Positions 1 to 11,996 of a DNA stretch of 64,000 nt are shown in pieces (position 1 is the first letter of the stretch; each line of letters begins with the position of its first letter). This DNA comes from Eupeodes corollae. Lineage: Eukaryota; Arthropoda; Insecta; Diptera; Syrphidae. A program made the translations under genes and the position numbers. The stretch spans positions 14,673,289 to 14,737,288 of the forward strand of contig NC_079147.1 of assembly GCF_945859685.1 (NCBI RefSeq), given 5' to 3'. The notes beneath the pieces are model-generated. The model was not told where the DNA came from, searched no databases, and saw only the letters and a list, made by a program, of their open reading frames with translations.

Positions 1-2150
1 CAGAAGTTTATCAAGTATAGTATAACAGAAATGTCCAACACGATGTCGATATCAAATTTTATCTCCATGAACAAGATAAAAAATCATTTAATCAAACACG
101 CAATCGATTTTCAGCCTACGCCCCATATCGACTACCGTCGCGTCGCGTCTCGTCGGCGTTCTCGATGACTGCGATTGCCTTCTATTTCGATCTCCATCGA
201 TCCAGCCACTTTATAAAATTGAATTAAATTTGTTCCTACAAAAAATGTTTTTTTGTGTGCCTTGCAATCAGATCAATAGCTAAGCTATAGTAGTTTGTGT
301 ACCTTATAATAATTCCAGCCTAAATATAAGATGTCCCAAAAAAAGGTCCTTGTTTTGATGACGATATATGAATTTATGACTTTGGACCACCATTGACGTG
401 CGATGAAGGATGATTATCGAGATTTTTCTTAAATTGTTTTATGTTTTCTTCTTGGTTTCTTTTTGGACTCATCTCACAATGATTTTGGCATTTCTTTTGT
501 CAATTTTAGAACAAGAATGAACATTTTGTTCGATGCTCAATAAAATGCGGCGCTTTGTTTTGTGCAAAGATACATTGACAGTTGATGTGGCGAATTAAAT
601 TTCACGCGCGACATTTTTTCGCTTTTTACAATAATTTGGTTGCCGTCTACGTGTCGTAACGTTCGTCGCGTTGTGTCGTTGGCTCGAAATCGAAATCAAA
701 ATCTGGTGGATATAATGTTGCAGTTAGGTTAACATCGCCGACGAAACAAACTTACTGATATTTTTTTATTGTATCGGTGTCAAATGATTGGTTGACAGAT
801 CGTTTGTCATCGCGTGGCTGAATCAATTTGTCCATGAGGCAAGTATTAATCAGAGCACCAACATAACAAAGGTGTGCGCGCAGCTTTAAAAAAATATCAC
901 CTTTAAGTTTTTTGCAGTCTAGAAATGATATATGCGAAAGACTGTCCTTAAACTGGGGTACCTACCTATATAAGCACGTACCTAAATTTTGAACATGTAT
1001 AATATATAAATCAATCACCAAAGAGAAGTTCATGGCCATTTACACAAGATGCGATTGAATACCACAAGGTTGCCTTCTAGGACCAGTTATATTTATATGT
1101 TCACTACTAACTTGGAAAATTGAAAAATTCTTGAGCAAAAACTTAATTGGTAATTCAGGTCAACCTGTATAAGTATGTGTTAATTGATTCTTCTTTTCCT
1201 CCTGACACACTAACACAAAAACAAGTCCGCTTCAAAGCTTCTCTGAGTTGTTAACAAATTCATTATCGATAATTCATTTAGATGGTCATTGCAAATTACT
1301 TCCAATAATCGTTTGAAGGTTTGAAATGACTTGTTATTATGTTGTAAAGGCGTTTCAAAGTAATTACATACTACCGGTCAGTGGCGATAGCGGTCGAAGA
1401 TAAAAGCGACGCACTCTTAATAGTATTCCGTAACCGTATTCGTTTAATTATCTCTCAATTAGATGAAAGTCGAAGTGATTCTTATTGCTTGGCTTCTATG
1501 ATGGTTTTGACGATGCCGGCCGTACCGCCAAAGTATACGGCGATATTGTGTTATAATGGATCTTCAAATAAAAATTATTTGTATGATGTATGATGAAAGC
1601 CGACGACGACGAAGACGTACGGCAACATGCCGAAATGCACAGCTATGTTATAAGTAAATAGCAATTAACACCTGATGGGATGAGAATTTATTAGATATAA
1701 TGTGTGGGATGCAATCATATCGGTGAAAATGACGCAAGTCAATACCTAAATGGAAAACAGTCGATTGAAGTGACTCAAGGTGGTCTCTTTGATGAACAGC
1801 GATAATCACAACCAACGATTGTTAAGTTGTTCAATTTGGTAATTTAACAATAGACAGAATAAATGACAGCCAATTTGGCAAATGCAGCTTAATTAAAATT
1901 GCCATTTACTAACTGTAAAGGAAAACAAAAATATTTTAAACCCTTGAAGAAAATTTGCAATTAGGTTGAACAAAATTGACTTTCAAACGGGTGTTTCTTA
2001 AGACTCTGTTTTAAGCCGTTTAATATTTTCCTTATTTATTAGTTATGTTGAAAATAACATAACAGGGAGTATTGTGATGGGTGATGCATGTACGCTGATG
2101 ATATTTTTAACATGTTTATAGCTTCAAATAAATTAGCTGCAAAAAAACTA
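1..2150. other. Non-coding, no recognised element
   Basis: AT-rich sequence with only short chance reading frames. The 70-codon frame at 1381-1593 lacks an ATG, matches nothing I know and has no splice or promoter context. A CG-rich patch near 120-180 and GAC/GAA-rich sequence near 1590-1630 are simple-sequence noise. I see no gene here. Confidence 0.6.
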
Positions 2151-2156
2151 TTATCA

Positions 2157-2366
2157 TAAAAAATAAATAAAATTGGTGGCGCAACAATCCGTTGAGAACT
2201 AGGGCCTAGTGACTTATAACTCTTAACCATTCCTGTATGCGAGTACTATTGTCAGGGATGGAGGGGACCTGCAGTTCCTCGCAAGAGCCAGTACGCGTGG
2301 AAAAAAACTTTAGATGGCACAGGCAGCGATCGAAACCAAGACCTCTGGCATGATAGTCCAACGCAC
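2157..2366 (-). repeat. tRNA-derived SINE, copy 1
   Basis: Read on the minus strand, the copy starts inside a tRNA-like head: an A-box-like GTGCGTTGGACT, then a B-box-like GGTTTCGATC about 34 bases after the A box start. A body shared with the copies at 17.2 kb and 29.7 kb follows (GTCACTAGGCCCTAGTTCTCAA), and an A/T-rich tail CAATTTTATTTATTTTTT ends it. About the first ten bases of the head are missing, because the T-run tail of the adjacent LINE abuts the head at 2366/2367. Seen: homology of the three copies. Known: this head-body-tail layout is that of tRNA-derived SINEs transcribed by Pol III. Confidence 0.75.
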
Positions 2367-4330
2367 TTTTTTTTATTAAATTCATTTGTATTATTTCATT
2401 CTTAAAACTATTTTAAAGCTAGACAAAGATTCATAAAACTAGCCTAATTAACCATAACTTAAAACTACCATCGTATCATCGAATCATCGGCCGTATAAGG
2501 GCGATGTAGCAAATTGCCTTCAGTATGGGGTCAAGCCGACTGCTGTAAAAAAACCGTTTCGTCAGAATGAAGGCTCCTCTGGCCCTGGCATTTATATGTC
2601 TGTCGAAATATAAATTCTGATCTAACCAGATATCCAAGTACTTCACTACACTTATGCTCGTTAATAGCTGCCCGTGGAGGTCATCGATGACCATCTTGTG
2701 CCAGTTCTTGCACGTATTCCTCGTGGACCTAGCCAACGGAGTCCGGAACAGAATTGTCTAATAACCTCAACCTTTGTGGCCGTTCGCACGCAATTAGATC
2801 GTCGACGTACATTTGACAACAAACTTTCTACCGTTAAGCATATCATAAAGTATATACAACAATGGTTTCCTTACGCCAAGCCTGCTCAGTTTTAGGTAAA
2901 GACCCTCTTACCATACGGTGTCAAAGTCATTTTCCAAATCAACCAAAATAGCACCTGTGCATTGTTGTTTTGATTTATTCCAGTGGATATCAGAAACGAG
3001 TTTAGACGCAGCCTGAATTGTGTCATGACCCGCCTTGAATCCGAACTGTTTATCCGGAATTATTTTGTTGTCCGCAGCCCACTTAGTCAGAGCCCTTTTG
3101 ATGATCTTTTCGAAAACTTTGCTGATGCTCGGAAGAAGACTTATCGACCGAAGATTGGACGGGTTGTAGTTGTCCTTTCCCCTTTTCGGGAGAGGATGAA
3201 CCACAGCGGTCTTCCAAAGCACTGGATAATATGCATTATTCAGTGCTCGGCGATTATGGCATTTGCCAAGGAATCGTTATTGAACCATGAAACCGCTGTT
3301 CTCAGATCGCCATTGTGTCATATCATTTCGAAGGTAAAAGTGATTAAGTAATATGCTCTGTTTTCCAGGTAGTGGTTGGGGCGAATGCTAACATTCACCT
3401 TGTACACTTGGTTTAAAGCAGCTCCCACCGCCTCCAATTATGTAAAAGTCATCGTCAAAGATGAATTCTTCTGGATCTATTTGCGCTGTCCTTAGTACTT
3501 CTCTGTTCTCTTCGGTTCTTTGGAGTTACAGACTCGGAAGGTCATTGCCGTTCTTTTTCCTGAATATCTTGTGGATTTTAGGGAACACACTAGTTTCACT
3601 CGAATTAACTGACTGGATCTTGCGGTCCTAGTACTTGTTAATTGATAAGCTGTTGTTCTCCTTAATCAACATAGTGACATTTTTTATTGACGACTTTAGT
3701 GTCATAACCTCCAAGTCATTTGGGTCTGTAAGTCGTCTGTACAAGTTTTTGAGTCCTGTCAGTAAGCCACTCTTCGTTGTACTTTGGTATTGTCCGTTCT
3801 ATTTCGTTTTATTGTTTCATCCATTTGTTGTAAATGTTGGTCAATTTCTGTGTTTGTCAGGTTTCTGTTGTTTGGTCACTATGGGCTATGTCACTCGAAC
3901 GAAGTTCTCTCGCTAGGGTGTTGGTGAAACGAGGCCAACGCATCTTACTGTAATTGTAAGAGTGCGTTGCAACGTATTCCTCCAACTCCACGCTTTCGTT
4001 CGGAATCTGCATTACAGTAGCCAGTCCGCAGTGATCACTGTCGTATTCGACTGTCTGTAAGCAGTTTCGAAGGTAATTACCCACTTTGTCTGTTACTGTC
4101 AGTCTAGTGTCGTACAGCAAAAGATCCAAAAAGGAGCCGCTTCTTGGATACGATGGCTTTTCAGTAGCCAGCAGGTCGACGCCATATTCAATGCTGTAAA
4201 GATTCATCAAATTAAAAAGATGGTTACCTCTGGGATTACTATCTTGAATTCCCCAATCTTCATGTTTTGCGTTCAAATCACCGTCAAAAATGAAATAGTT
4301 TTCTTCCAAGGTCAGCTTTAGTTCCCTAAA
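2367..4330 (-). mobile_element. Decayed jockey-like LINE (endonuclease + reverse transcriptase)
   Basis: A non-LTR retrotransposon on the minus strand. The endonuclease relic (3857-4309) shows FDGDLNAKHEDWG and YDSDHCGL, as in the APE-type nucleases of jockey-like LINEs. The RT relic (2908-3222) shows WKTAVVHPLPKRGKDN, ISLLPSISKVFEKIIK and DKQFGFKAGHDT and ends at LENDFDTVW. A C-terminal RT part follows (2476-2736: VKYLDIWLDQNLYFDRHI). The segment that should carry the YADD catalytic box is missing or unreadable between these blocks, and stops and frameshifts separate them. A T-run at 2367-2374 is the poly-A tail read in reverse. The element cannot encode an active enzyme. Clade assignment within the jockey group is inference. 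Confidence 0.8.
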
Positions 4331-4413
4331 AAGAATCTCGAGTTCTGAAGCAAAGTAAGTAACCTGAACCGGCTATTCGGGCTATTGTGACTTAATTTCG
4401 CATCAAATTAACA

Positions 4414-4800
4414 TTGTTGGACATTAAACTAATAACACGCTTACGTAGAGTGCGTACTGAAGAAAATATCGGAGCTGTGATCGGCGAATGCCAACGCACC
4501 CAGAAAAATTCACAGTTTGGTGCGGTTTATGGGCCGGTCGCATCACTGGACCGTACTTCTTCAAAGATGATGCGCTACCGTGATATGATATCCAATTTTT
4601 GTTTGCCCAAAATGCAAGAGCTTGACTTGCATGACATGTGGTTTCAACAAGACTGTGCCACATGCCACACAGCACGCAACAATGAACTTATTGAGAGGCG
4701 AGTTCGGTGAACATTTTATTTCACGTTCGGGACCGATCAATAGGACGCCTTGATCGTGCGATTTAATGCCTTTAGACTATTTTGTGTGGGTGGGAATTGT
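4414..4800 (+). pseudogene. Mariner-like transposase relic A
   Basis: The stretch LHDMWFQQDCATCHTAR is the second catalytic-aspartate box of mariner-family DDE/D transposases. Upstream, TVWCGLWAGRITGPYFF can be read in another frame. Downstream, GEFGEHFISRSG and SCDLMPLDYFVW appear after a frameshift. The first part (RRVRTEENIGAVI) resembles the N-terminal helix-turn-helix region and runs directly into catalytic-domain sequence, so the middle of the gene, including the first catalytic aspartate, has been deleted. No terminal inverted repeats were found. Dead fragment; its 3' side abuts repeat A. Confidence 0.8.
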
Positions 4801-4854
4801 ATGTGTTTTTTTTAAATCTTTTTACAGCTTTTAAAAAATCATATATAAATAATA

Positions 4855-5667
4855 AGAGATGATATTTACTTCAAATAGGAAGTTATTGTAATGGGTCCGA
4901 CTCGTCAAATTGAAAATTTTGATATTTCTCGACGTTTCAAGGTCCCTAGAGTCGAAATAAAAGATTTTTAGAAAGATGTCTGTGCGTGCGTGTGTACGTA
5001 CTTTTGTACGTCCGTACGTTCGCGACGTTTTTTTCGTCGTCCATAGCTCAAGAACCAGAAGAAATACCGATTTCAAATAAATTTTGTTAAACAGATAATA
5101 AGGCAGAAAGATGCAGAAAGGGTGTCAAGAAAATTGTGTGGTTTTTTTACCTTAGCAGTTTAAAAAAAGGTGAAAATTTTGGTTTATCCTAAATATCTTA
5201 CGAACCAAAAACGCTAGAGATTTGAATTAAATTTTATATAATATATTGTAACGTGATATCAAAGAAATATATTCTCCGAAAAAATCCATTTAACGGTTTA
5301 TATATAAATCAAAAAAATTGTCACCTCGAAAATTGTACGACTAAAATATGATTTCATCTCCAAAAAAATTGTGTGCAATGAAGAATAATGTTTTCGACAT
5401 CTGATAAAATTTTGAGAAAAATCAAAAGGACAGTTTTTGTATAAAAAATAAAAATCTAAAAAAAACATTACTCAAAGTTGGTAAAAATTAAATATCGATT
5501 CAAATATCTTTTTAAAAACTTGAAATTTAGGTTTCAAACTTTTTTATCTTATAAAAAATATTGTTTTCAACATTCTGAAAAATGTTGAGAAATATCGAAT
5601 AAAAAGTTTTTTTTACAAAATATAAAAACCTAAAAATAATGAATAAAAGTTTGTAAAAATTAAATTC
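4855..5667 (+). repeat. Repeat family A, copy 1 (3' truncated)
   Basis: Begins near AGGAAGTTATTGTAATGGGT and shows the same order of blocks as the copy at 24.67 kb: GTCCCTAGAGTCGAAATAAA, the GTGCGTGCGTGTGTACGTAC tract, CATAGCTCAAGAACCAGAAG, CAGATAATAAGGCAGAAAGA, then diverged internal repeats of about 150 bases containing AAAGTTGGTAAAAATT. It carries no long reading frame. It stops where a 5'-truncated LINE-A begins at about 5668, so it lacks the GGGATGGGAAGTTATC end seen in the longer copy. Non-autonomous transposon is my inference. Confidence 0.75.
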
Positions 5668-6483
5668 CGACCTACACAGCATTGCACAATGGGGAATAAA
5701 AAATCGTGTGGAATTTAATGCTTCGAAAACGCAATGCTGTCTTGCTTCGTTAAAGCGAGATAAACCGTCTATCTATGAGTGGCACTTGCATCAACGAAAC
5801 AGAAAATCTTGACATCCTCGGAATGTGCATCAGCAACCACCTTTTGTGGAGCGATCACATACGCGATGTTGCCAAAAATGCCGCAAGATGTCTAGGTTTT
5901 TTGAGACGTTGCAAGAAATTTTTTTCTCCGTCTGATCTGGCTACAATCTACAAAACCTATATACGTTCGAAACTTGAATATAACTCTCATCTCTGGGCTG
6001 GTGCTCTACTAACTTATTTAAGCCTCTTGGACAGTATTCAAAAAAGAGCTTTTAAAATAATTGGTGACATAAACATCATCAACTCGTTTACATCACTCGA
6101 ACATCGACGCAAGGTTTCTTGCCTCACCCTTTTTTACCGTTATTTTAACGGACTATGCTCTAGTGGCCAGTTGCATTCCTCCCCTTAAACAATTTAACCG
6201 TAATACCCACGTTTCTAGGAATGCCCATCAGTTTACCCTTGAGCCCAACTTCGGACGTACAGAGATTCTTTTTTTTTAGCCGTACTACGCGAATGTGGAA
6301 CGCCTTGCCACGCTCTATCTTTCCCTGTCATTGCAATGTTCAGAAATTTAAAACCAATGTACACCGACACCTCCTATCCAACCCTTCCCTCTTTTCCTAA
6401 TGCTCACACTGTGTCTTTGGCATATCAAAGGTATAAAAAACCCTTTTAGTGTTTGCTAATTATAAAAAAAAAAAAAAAAAAAA
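5668..6483 (+). mobile_element. LINE-A copy, 5' truncated, C-terminal RT part
   Basis: This holds the C-terminal third of the ORF of the LINE family whose longest copy is at 35.27-37.35 kb. The 5775-6188 frame reads LDILGMCISNHLLWSDHIRD and AARCLGFLRRCKKFFSPSDL. After a frameshift come traces of the conserved end (RNAHQFTLEPNFGRT-like, then RMWNALP-like). The 3' end is preserved: a short 3' UTR and a 20-base A-run at 6464-6483, the normal poly-A tail. The front is truncated, as is usual after incomplete reverse transcription, and joins repeat A directly. Catalytic residues are not included. Confidence 0.85.
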
Positions 6484-6508
6484 TAGCTTTTCAAAAATTA
6501 AAAACAAG

Positions 6509-7530
6509 AAGACTTTCCAGGCCGGAGCATTGGTTTCCATGCGCTCTACGTGACCCAGCCATCTTAGTTGTTGGACATTTACACAACTACAACTCGTTGT
6601 TCCATCTTCTCCTCCACTCCCCTTCGATGCATACGGGATCGTAGATCACATGAAGAACTTTTCTCTCGAAGCGACTCAAGGTGCTTTCATCCGCTTATGT
6701 CATAGTCCATGCTTCTGGACCGTATAGCAGGACGGGGATGGTAAGGGTATTATGTAGCAACACTTACGTCAATCGAAAGAGGACTTTACCACTCAATTGC
6801 TTCTTTAGTCCAAAGAATAAGCGGTTAAAAAGATTTATTCTGTGTTTGATCTCAGCGCTGTAGTTGTTTTCTGCGTTTACAGCGGAGCCTAGGTAGACCT
6901 GTATATGCTGTCATATGCGGCCTTGAAAGCGATGAAAAGATGGTGGTATCGATTTGGTGTTCTTGGATTTTTTCCAGGATCTCCCGTAATGTGAATAATT
7001 GATCGACTGTGGACTATTCTGGTCTAAAATCACACTGATAAGGACCTATCAGGGCTTAACGACGATGGGCTTTAGACGTTCTACTATTACGGCAGAATAG
7101 ATTTTATAGGCGATGTTAAGTAGACTGATTTTTCTATAGTTTATGCAGTTAAGAGGGTCTCCTTTTTCAGGATCGGGCCAACAATACTGAGGTTCTATTC
7201 ATCGGGCATGCTTTCTTCCGATCATATCTTACAGATACGTTGGTGCATGCTCCTAACCAACTTATCTCCAGCTGCCTTACAGAACTCGGCATTCAAGCCA
7301 TCCGCTCCATCGGCTTTATTAGACTTTAGCTTAGATATGGTCTAAGTCGGGAGGACGGGATTGTTGAATTTCTTCGTCTATGTTGAATGGATTATCCTGC
7401 CTGACAGCGGAATTCAGTTCGTCGTCGCCGTTATACAGGCTGAAGAAGTGGTCCTTCCATATCCTCAGCATTGACTGCTTATGAAAATGAAACTTAATAT
7501 CATCTCTTTTTATTTTGATCATATTAGTCT
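6509..7530 (-). mobile_element. LINE-B (RTE-like) reverse transcriptase fragment
   Basis: Read on the minus strand, fragments include FHFHKQSMLRIWKDHFFSLY, a DPEKGDPLNCINYRKISLLN-like box, LIGPYQCDFRPE, STVDQLFTLREILEKIQEHQ and, at the low-coordinate end, the GRVT-SAWKPMLRPGKS region that is homologous to the HVERM...APARKVF tail of the other LINE-B copies in another frame. These are RT landmarks of RTE-type LINEs. The frame is broken by many stops, and the part with the catalytic aspartates is missing. It is the only LINE-B copy here that keeps much RT sequence; the copies at 52.4 and 58.6 kb keep the endonuclease and lose the RT. Confidence 0.7.
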
Positions 7531-7531
7531 A

Positions 7532-8390
7532 TGGTTGAGTTATGTATTGAACAAAATATTGGCCAAATGGCCGTCGAAGACATAATAATTGGCGGCACAC
7601 ATTCAATCGGTGTTAAAATGTTTGATGACTCTTCAGCTTAAATGACGATTTTTGCCGTTCGTGTGCCGAATTTTCACACCTTTTAGCTCTTGAATTTTTG
7701 CTGGCTTATCAACGTACACCTATTTTTTCAAAAAATCCCACAGAAAAAAGTTAAACGGTGTCAAATCACATGATCTTGGCCGGAAATTGACATCGCCACC
7801 ACGTGAGATAACACGACCGTTGAATTTGTCAAAAAAAAAAACATCGTTTCGTTAGCGGTATGGCGAGTGGCTCCGTCCGTTGTTATTATCTCACGATAGC
7901 GACCATCATTCACTTTAACTGCCTCACCGGCTTTACATTGGAAAAAATACGACCTGGTGATACCGCCAGCCCATCAAGCGGCACCAAACAATATCTCTTT
8001 GTCTGTGCATTGGTTTTTCCACAATCCCTCTTCGCCCAAATGCGACAATTTCTTCTTATTGACAAATCTACTGAGGTGAAAATAAATCAATGAATATGGG
8101 ATTATTGATTATCCACTCTTACCATTTCCCACACATTTTTTCGACTTTACTCACATTTTGACGATTAAGTTGACCGAAAAAATCACGAAGTGCAGAATAT
8201 GATTTTTTTAAGTGCCCATTTTCATAATGAGGTTCAATAATTTTTCAGCGTTGATTGATATTGTATCTTATCATATTTCAAATTGAATTAATCTGAAATT
8301 GAAAAAATGTCAAATAAAATCCAAAAACAACTTAAAATAAAGTTTTGTTTCACATTCAATATCCGCCCTTAAAATTTAACTACCCTTTTT
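7532..8390 (-). pseudogene. Mariner-like transposase relic B1
   Basis: Minus-strand translation in several frames gives the mariner landmarks: FVNKKKLSHLGEEGLWK, EAVKVNDGRYREIIT, DGATRHTANETMFF, LSRGGDVNFRPRSCDLTPFN, FLWDFLKK and a final GHLANILFNT. Stops and frameshifts break the frame throughout. At the 5' side, the TIR-like CGCCCTTAAAATTTAACTAC (about 8364-8388) matches the terminal repeat of the related copy at 41.6-43.8 kb. The opposite TIR is absent; LINE-B sequence begins there instead. An ORF shadow on the plus strand at 7860-8093 is not a gene. Confidence 0.8.
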
Positions 8391-10330
8391 AATATTTTAT
8401 TCTTCAATTCAAAAAACATTTAAGAAAGAATTGAATTAGAATTGAATATTTCAAAAACTTTCCCATCAAGATACCAAAGACATATCTTAGCTTAATAATT
8501 GTAATTCAATAAATATGACATTTTACAATGCATCCAAAACATAACGATGATTTTTATACAAAAATATGAATTTTTCCACTTATCACAAAAATTGAATGTG
8601 AGCTTGTAATTGAGGCGTTTTGTATTAATTCCCATGCCTAATCAAAGTCTTTCTTATCTATTCCAACAAATTAGCCGCTAAGTATCAATATTTTGATATC
8701 TTGATATCTACCACCACAGGACTTCATCAATTTGACTTAATCAAATCAATTAAAAAAAAAAACAAACACTCTACAAAATTAAAACCTTTTGACTGCCTTT
8801 AGCAGATTAGACATCGAAAAACAGGAGAATTAAAAATTTAAACATTCATATTAAATTCAAAACTAGATTTATATCAATAAAAATAGTGACGCTCTTGAGG
8901 TTGCCCGAGCCTCGAGTATCAAAGGCGCTGACTGCATTATGCTGTGAGATGCCGGTATCCAGTTGCCCAGCCGCCAAAACTCAAGTTGGAGGAAGGAAAC
9001 ATTACAACATAAAAGTTAATAATAAACATAATTCCCAATCGATGAGATTTATGGCCACATTTGAATCTCATCGCATCAGCGCAGCTCCGATTCGGTTTCG
9101 TTTCGGATTCAGAGTGAGATTCAGAGCCAGAACCAGTCAGAGACTACCCTCGGTGCGTGTTTCCTCCAATCTTGAAATAGTCTGCTCGTCGCCGGCCGCT
9201 GCTGCCGCCACGATCGGTCGTATAGCGATTCTTTTGGTCGGTAGTGTTCTAAAAGTTTTCAATCTCTTTCCCTAGATTCTTATCATATTCAATCGAGGAA
9301 AACATTAATTTCTTCCAATCTCTTGATTCTTTAAACGAGAAGTAGCTTTTTTCCATCATCGCACTCGCTTGATATTATATTTGGCGGTCAATGATGTTGT
9401 GAAGCCTCTTTGGGGGTATACCCAAAAGCCGCATGCGTTCATCTTCGAATCTTCCGTCGCAGTCCTCCTCGTCATCATCCTTTGGTTGGAGACGGTCGCG
9501 GTCGGTTGTGAAGATATTCCCGATCCGACAAAGGATTTGGGCTTCGCTGCTGGTACAAATAATGTACATAATGTTCTTTGGAGATTTTGGTTATTTCGAA
9601 AGGAGCAACGGTGTTTTTGGTGAATGCATTCGCTTTTGAATTATCACACAAGTTTGCCGCTTTTGATTCAAAAGATATGCTATGCAGAGCAGAGCAGAGT
9701 GATGGGATATTTTGGACGGGACTGGAGACGATTTATTGAATCACTACTAACTGACGCATTTGTATCGCTGGTTTATGAGCAGCGGATAGCTAAATGGTTT
9801 TGGGAAATATTTGTATTTTATTGAGACTTTTATTCATATGTGCAGATGGATAGGCTTAAGCTATCAAGGATGTATATACACCTGCCAATTCTACGTATTT
9901 ATATGTGACTAAGTCGGCTATGATGTGGTCTCTGTAGGAATTTGGTATTTTAGGAGATGTGAATAATTTATTTTGATGTCTGGTTGATTTTTGTTTTGAT
10001 AAGTAAATAAGGATCAGACGTTGAAAAATTAAACTGAAACAGAAAAGTTTGATTTGATAGATTTTCTTGAAAATTCCTTATTGCGCCAGTATACTAACAA
10101 AAGAGTTTGTAGGTTTTGTTCTGTATGATTTTTTGAAGTCAGTTAAGCCTAAGTTTTTCCTATTAAATTACTGAGAGACTGTTTTGAAGATATCTGTGGC
10201 CGCAATCCATAAGTCGAAAATGACTTTTTGTAATAGGCATGTTCAGAAAATTAGGATCTATGGACACTAAAATTTTTAGATCTGTATCTCTTCCCAAACG
10301 AAAATTATAAGCAAAAAACCATACATTTTA
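8391..10330. other. Non-coding; GC-richer patch at about 9.0-9.3 kb
   Basis: No gene recognised. At 8886-9275 and 9369-9623 there are frames of 129 and 84 codons, the former without an ATG start. A locally GC-richer patch (9040-9250) contains runs such as CGGCCGCTGCTGCCGCCACG. Such a patch could be a promoter, 5' UTR or exon of a host gene, but no protein family is recognisable and no clear splice structure supports it. The rest is AT-rich with no visible repeats. Confidence 0.4.
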
Positions 10331-10588
10331 AGTCTAATTTTTGAATATGTCATTAGCCAAAAAGACTTAACTTTAACATTTTATGATTTCTTGTAACGAC
10401 CGTTTCATAACTTTAGTAAAGTTTTTTAAGTACCTATAGTTTTTCCATACAAACTTATCTTAAGATAAACTACATTCATCTGCTTTTTTGAAAAAAAAAA
10501 ATAATTCGTAATAAAATCTTAATTGGAGTTACGAAATTTGTTGTCTTCCTGTATTTACAAACGTTATTTTTTTCTATTTACTAACTCA

Positions 10589-10770
10589 AGTTAGCCTGTT
10601 ATTCCCCAATACAAAATAGATGCACCATTTTCATAACTTGAGTTAGGCTGTTATGGAAAATTACATTTTTGATTTCTAAAATTATTAACTAAAGATAAGT
10701 TGTTATGGCATATTTAAATTTAGATATTTGAAAGGAATACATCGAATTAGGTCCTTATAGCAAATTTGAA
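10589..10770 (+). repeat. Left subterminal array: four motifs at 52-bp spacing
   Basis: A degenerate motif close to GAGTTAGGTTGTTATGG occurs four times on the plus strand, with its TTATG-like core at 10598, 10650, 10702 and 10754, an exact 52-base spacing each time. The copies read AGTTAGCCTGTTAT, AGTTAGGCTGTTATGG, ATAAGTTGTTATGG and AATTAGGTCCTTATAG. The same motif occurs four times on the opposite strand at 20148-20314. Inverted subterminal arrays of this kind are typical of transposase-binding sites in DNA transposons; that role is inference. Confidence 0.6.
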
Positions 10771-11686
10771 TTTGAAAAATTTAAATCTAAGTAAACAAAC
10801 GTTTCTTTACCTCAAACAATTATAATTAACAACCGATGAAAGTTGAATTTTAAATTGATTTATGTTTGACGTGACCGGTGGAATCAAAAGAAAATAGTGA
10901 GTGAAAGTGATTATTTTAAAAGTGATTTTAGAAGTAAAAAGTAATAAAAAGTACAAATCAACAAATTTATAATAATAATGTCGAGCAGAGCATTAAAAAT
11001 GGTGCAATTAGCGAGGATGCTCGCAGAACGTGCTGACTGCTGAAGCCAAGGGTACATAAGTTTATGCGTATATTTGTATATTCTATATGGCCAGTGTAGG
11101 GCAGAGTGAAAAAAAACTACTTTGGTCCGTTAACAATTATTGTTGTCGACGTTTTGTGTGCTTATGTCTGTGTCCGTTTACTTGAGCGTGTGCGCCAACA
11201 CTCCATTATAATTGAGGCTGTCGTGCAATGGTGGCGTACCCACTTTTGGATTTTTCTGTTCTTTCACCTCCAATTTTTAGATTTCCACATCAAAATTTAT
11301 TTGAGATATCATTTTCAATTCATATGTGTCTTAGCTTTCTAAAATTGTGACTTAATCCGCTTAAATATTATATTAATAACCAAAAGTAGGTTTAGCCACT
11401 ATTGCACTGATAGCCTCAATTATGATAATGTAATTTGTATCCTTAACAAAAACGGCTTAGTGTAGGTATTTATTTCAACTTTTTTTTATATTTATATATT
11501 TTTTTTCTTTGTTGTAGATTTCTAGAAATCTTTTAATTATGTTTTCAAGTTTTTTTTTAAATAAATTCAATTTTATAATAGCTATACCTTAGGTATATCT
11601 GTTCTCAAGTTTTAACACAATTAGCCTCGAATTTTACAAAATTAAACAACGTTTTTTTACAATGTAGATTCATACATACATATGTA

Positions 11687-11897
11687 TAATAGGTTCCTAG
11701 CAATTGATTCTGTGCCAACTTCTGGCTTACTCCTTTCACAGTCCAATTTTTAATGAACTCCAGGAGCACAGATTCATTTATTTATAATAATTCTGAACGA
11801 CATTTCATACAAATATTATTAAAATATATGTTCATACGATCATTTTGAAAGTAATCATATAAAGTTGTTTAGAACAAAGTACCTTTCAACTATAACA
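11687..11897 (-). repeat. Gypsy 3' LTR (211 bp)
   Basis: On the minus strand the repeat begins TGTTATAGTTGAAAGG and ends CTAGGAACCTATTA. It matches the 5' LTR along its whole length, apart from scattered substitutions and a 5-bp indel (TTAAAATATATGTTCATACG against TTCAATGTTCGTACG). Ends are set by where the two copies stop matching and by the TGTA target duplication. Confidence 0.9.
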
Positions 11898-11996
11898 CGG
11901 CCATCCTGCAATTTTCATCGTTCTCGATGAAACAATCCATAACCGTCATTATATTGAAACAAAAATAATAATTTGGGAACAATTCAACACAAATAG

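Noticed and set aside
2983..3916. Plus-strand frames of 122 and 93 codons
   Set aside because: They are antisense to the LINE RT and endonuclease on the minus strand.
8886..9275. 129-codon open frame
   Set aside because: It does not start with ATG, has no recognisable domain and lacks clear splice sites; not annotated as a gene.
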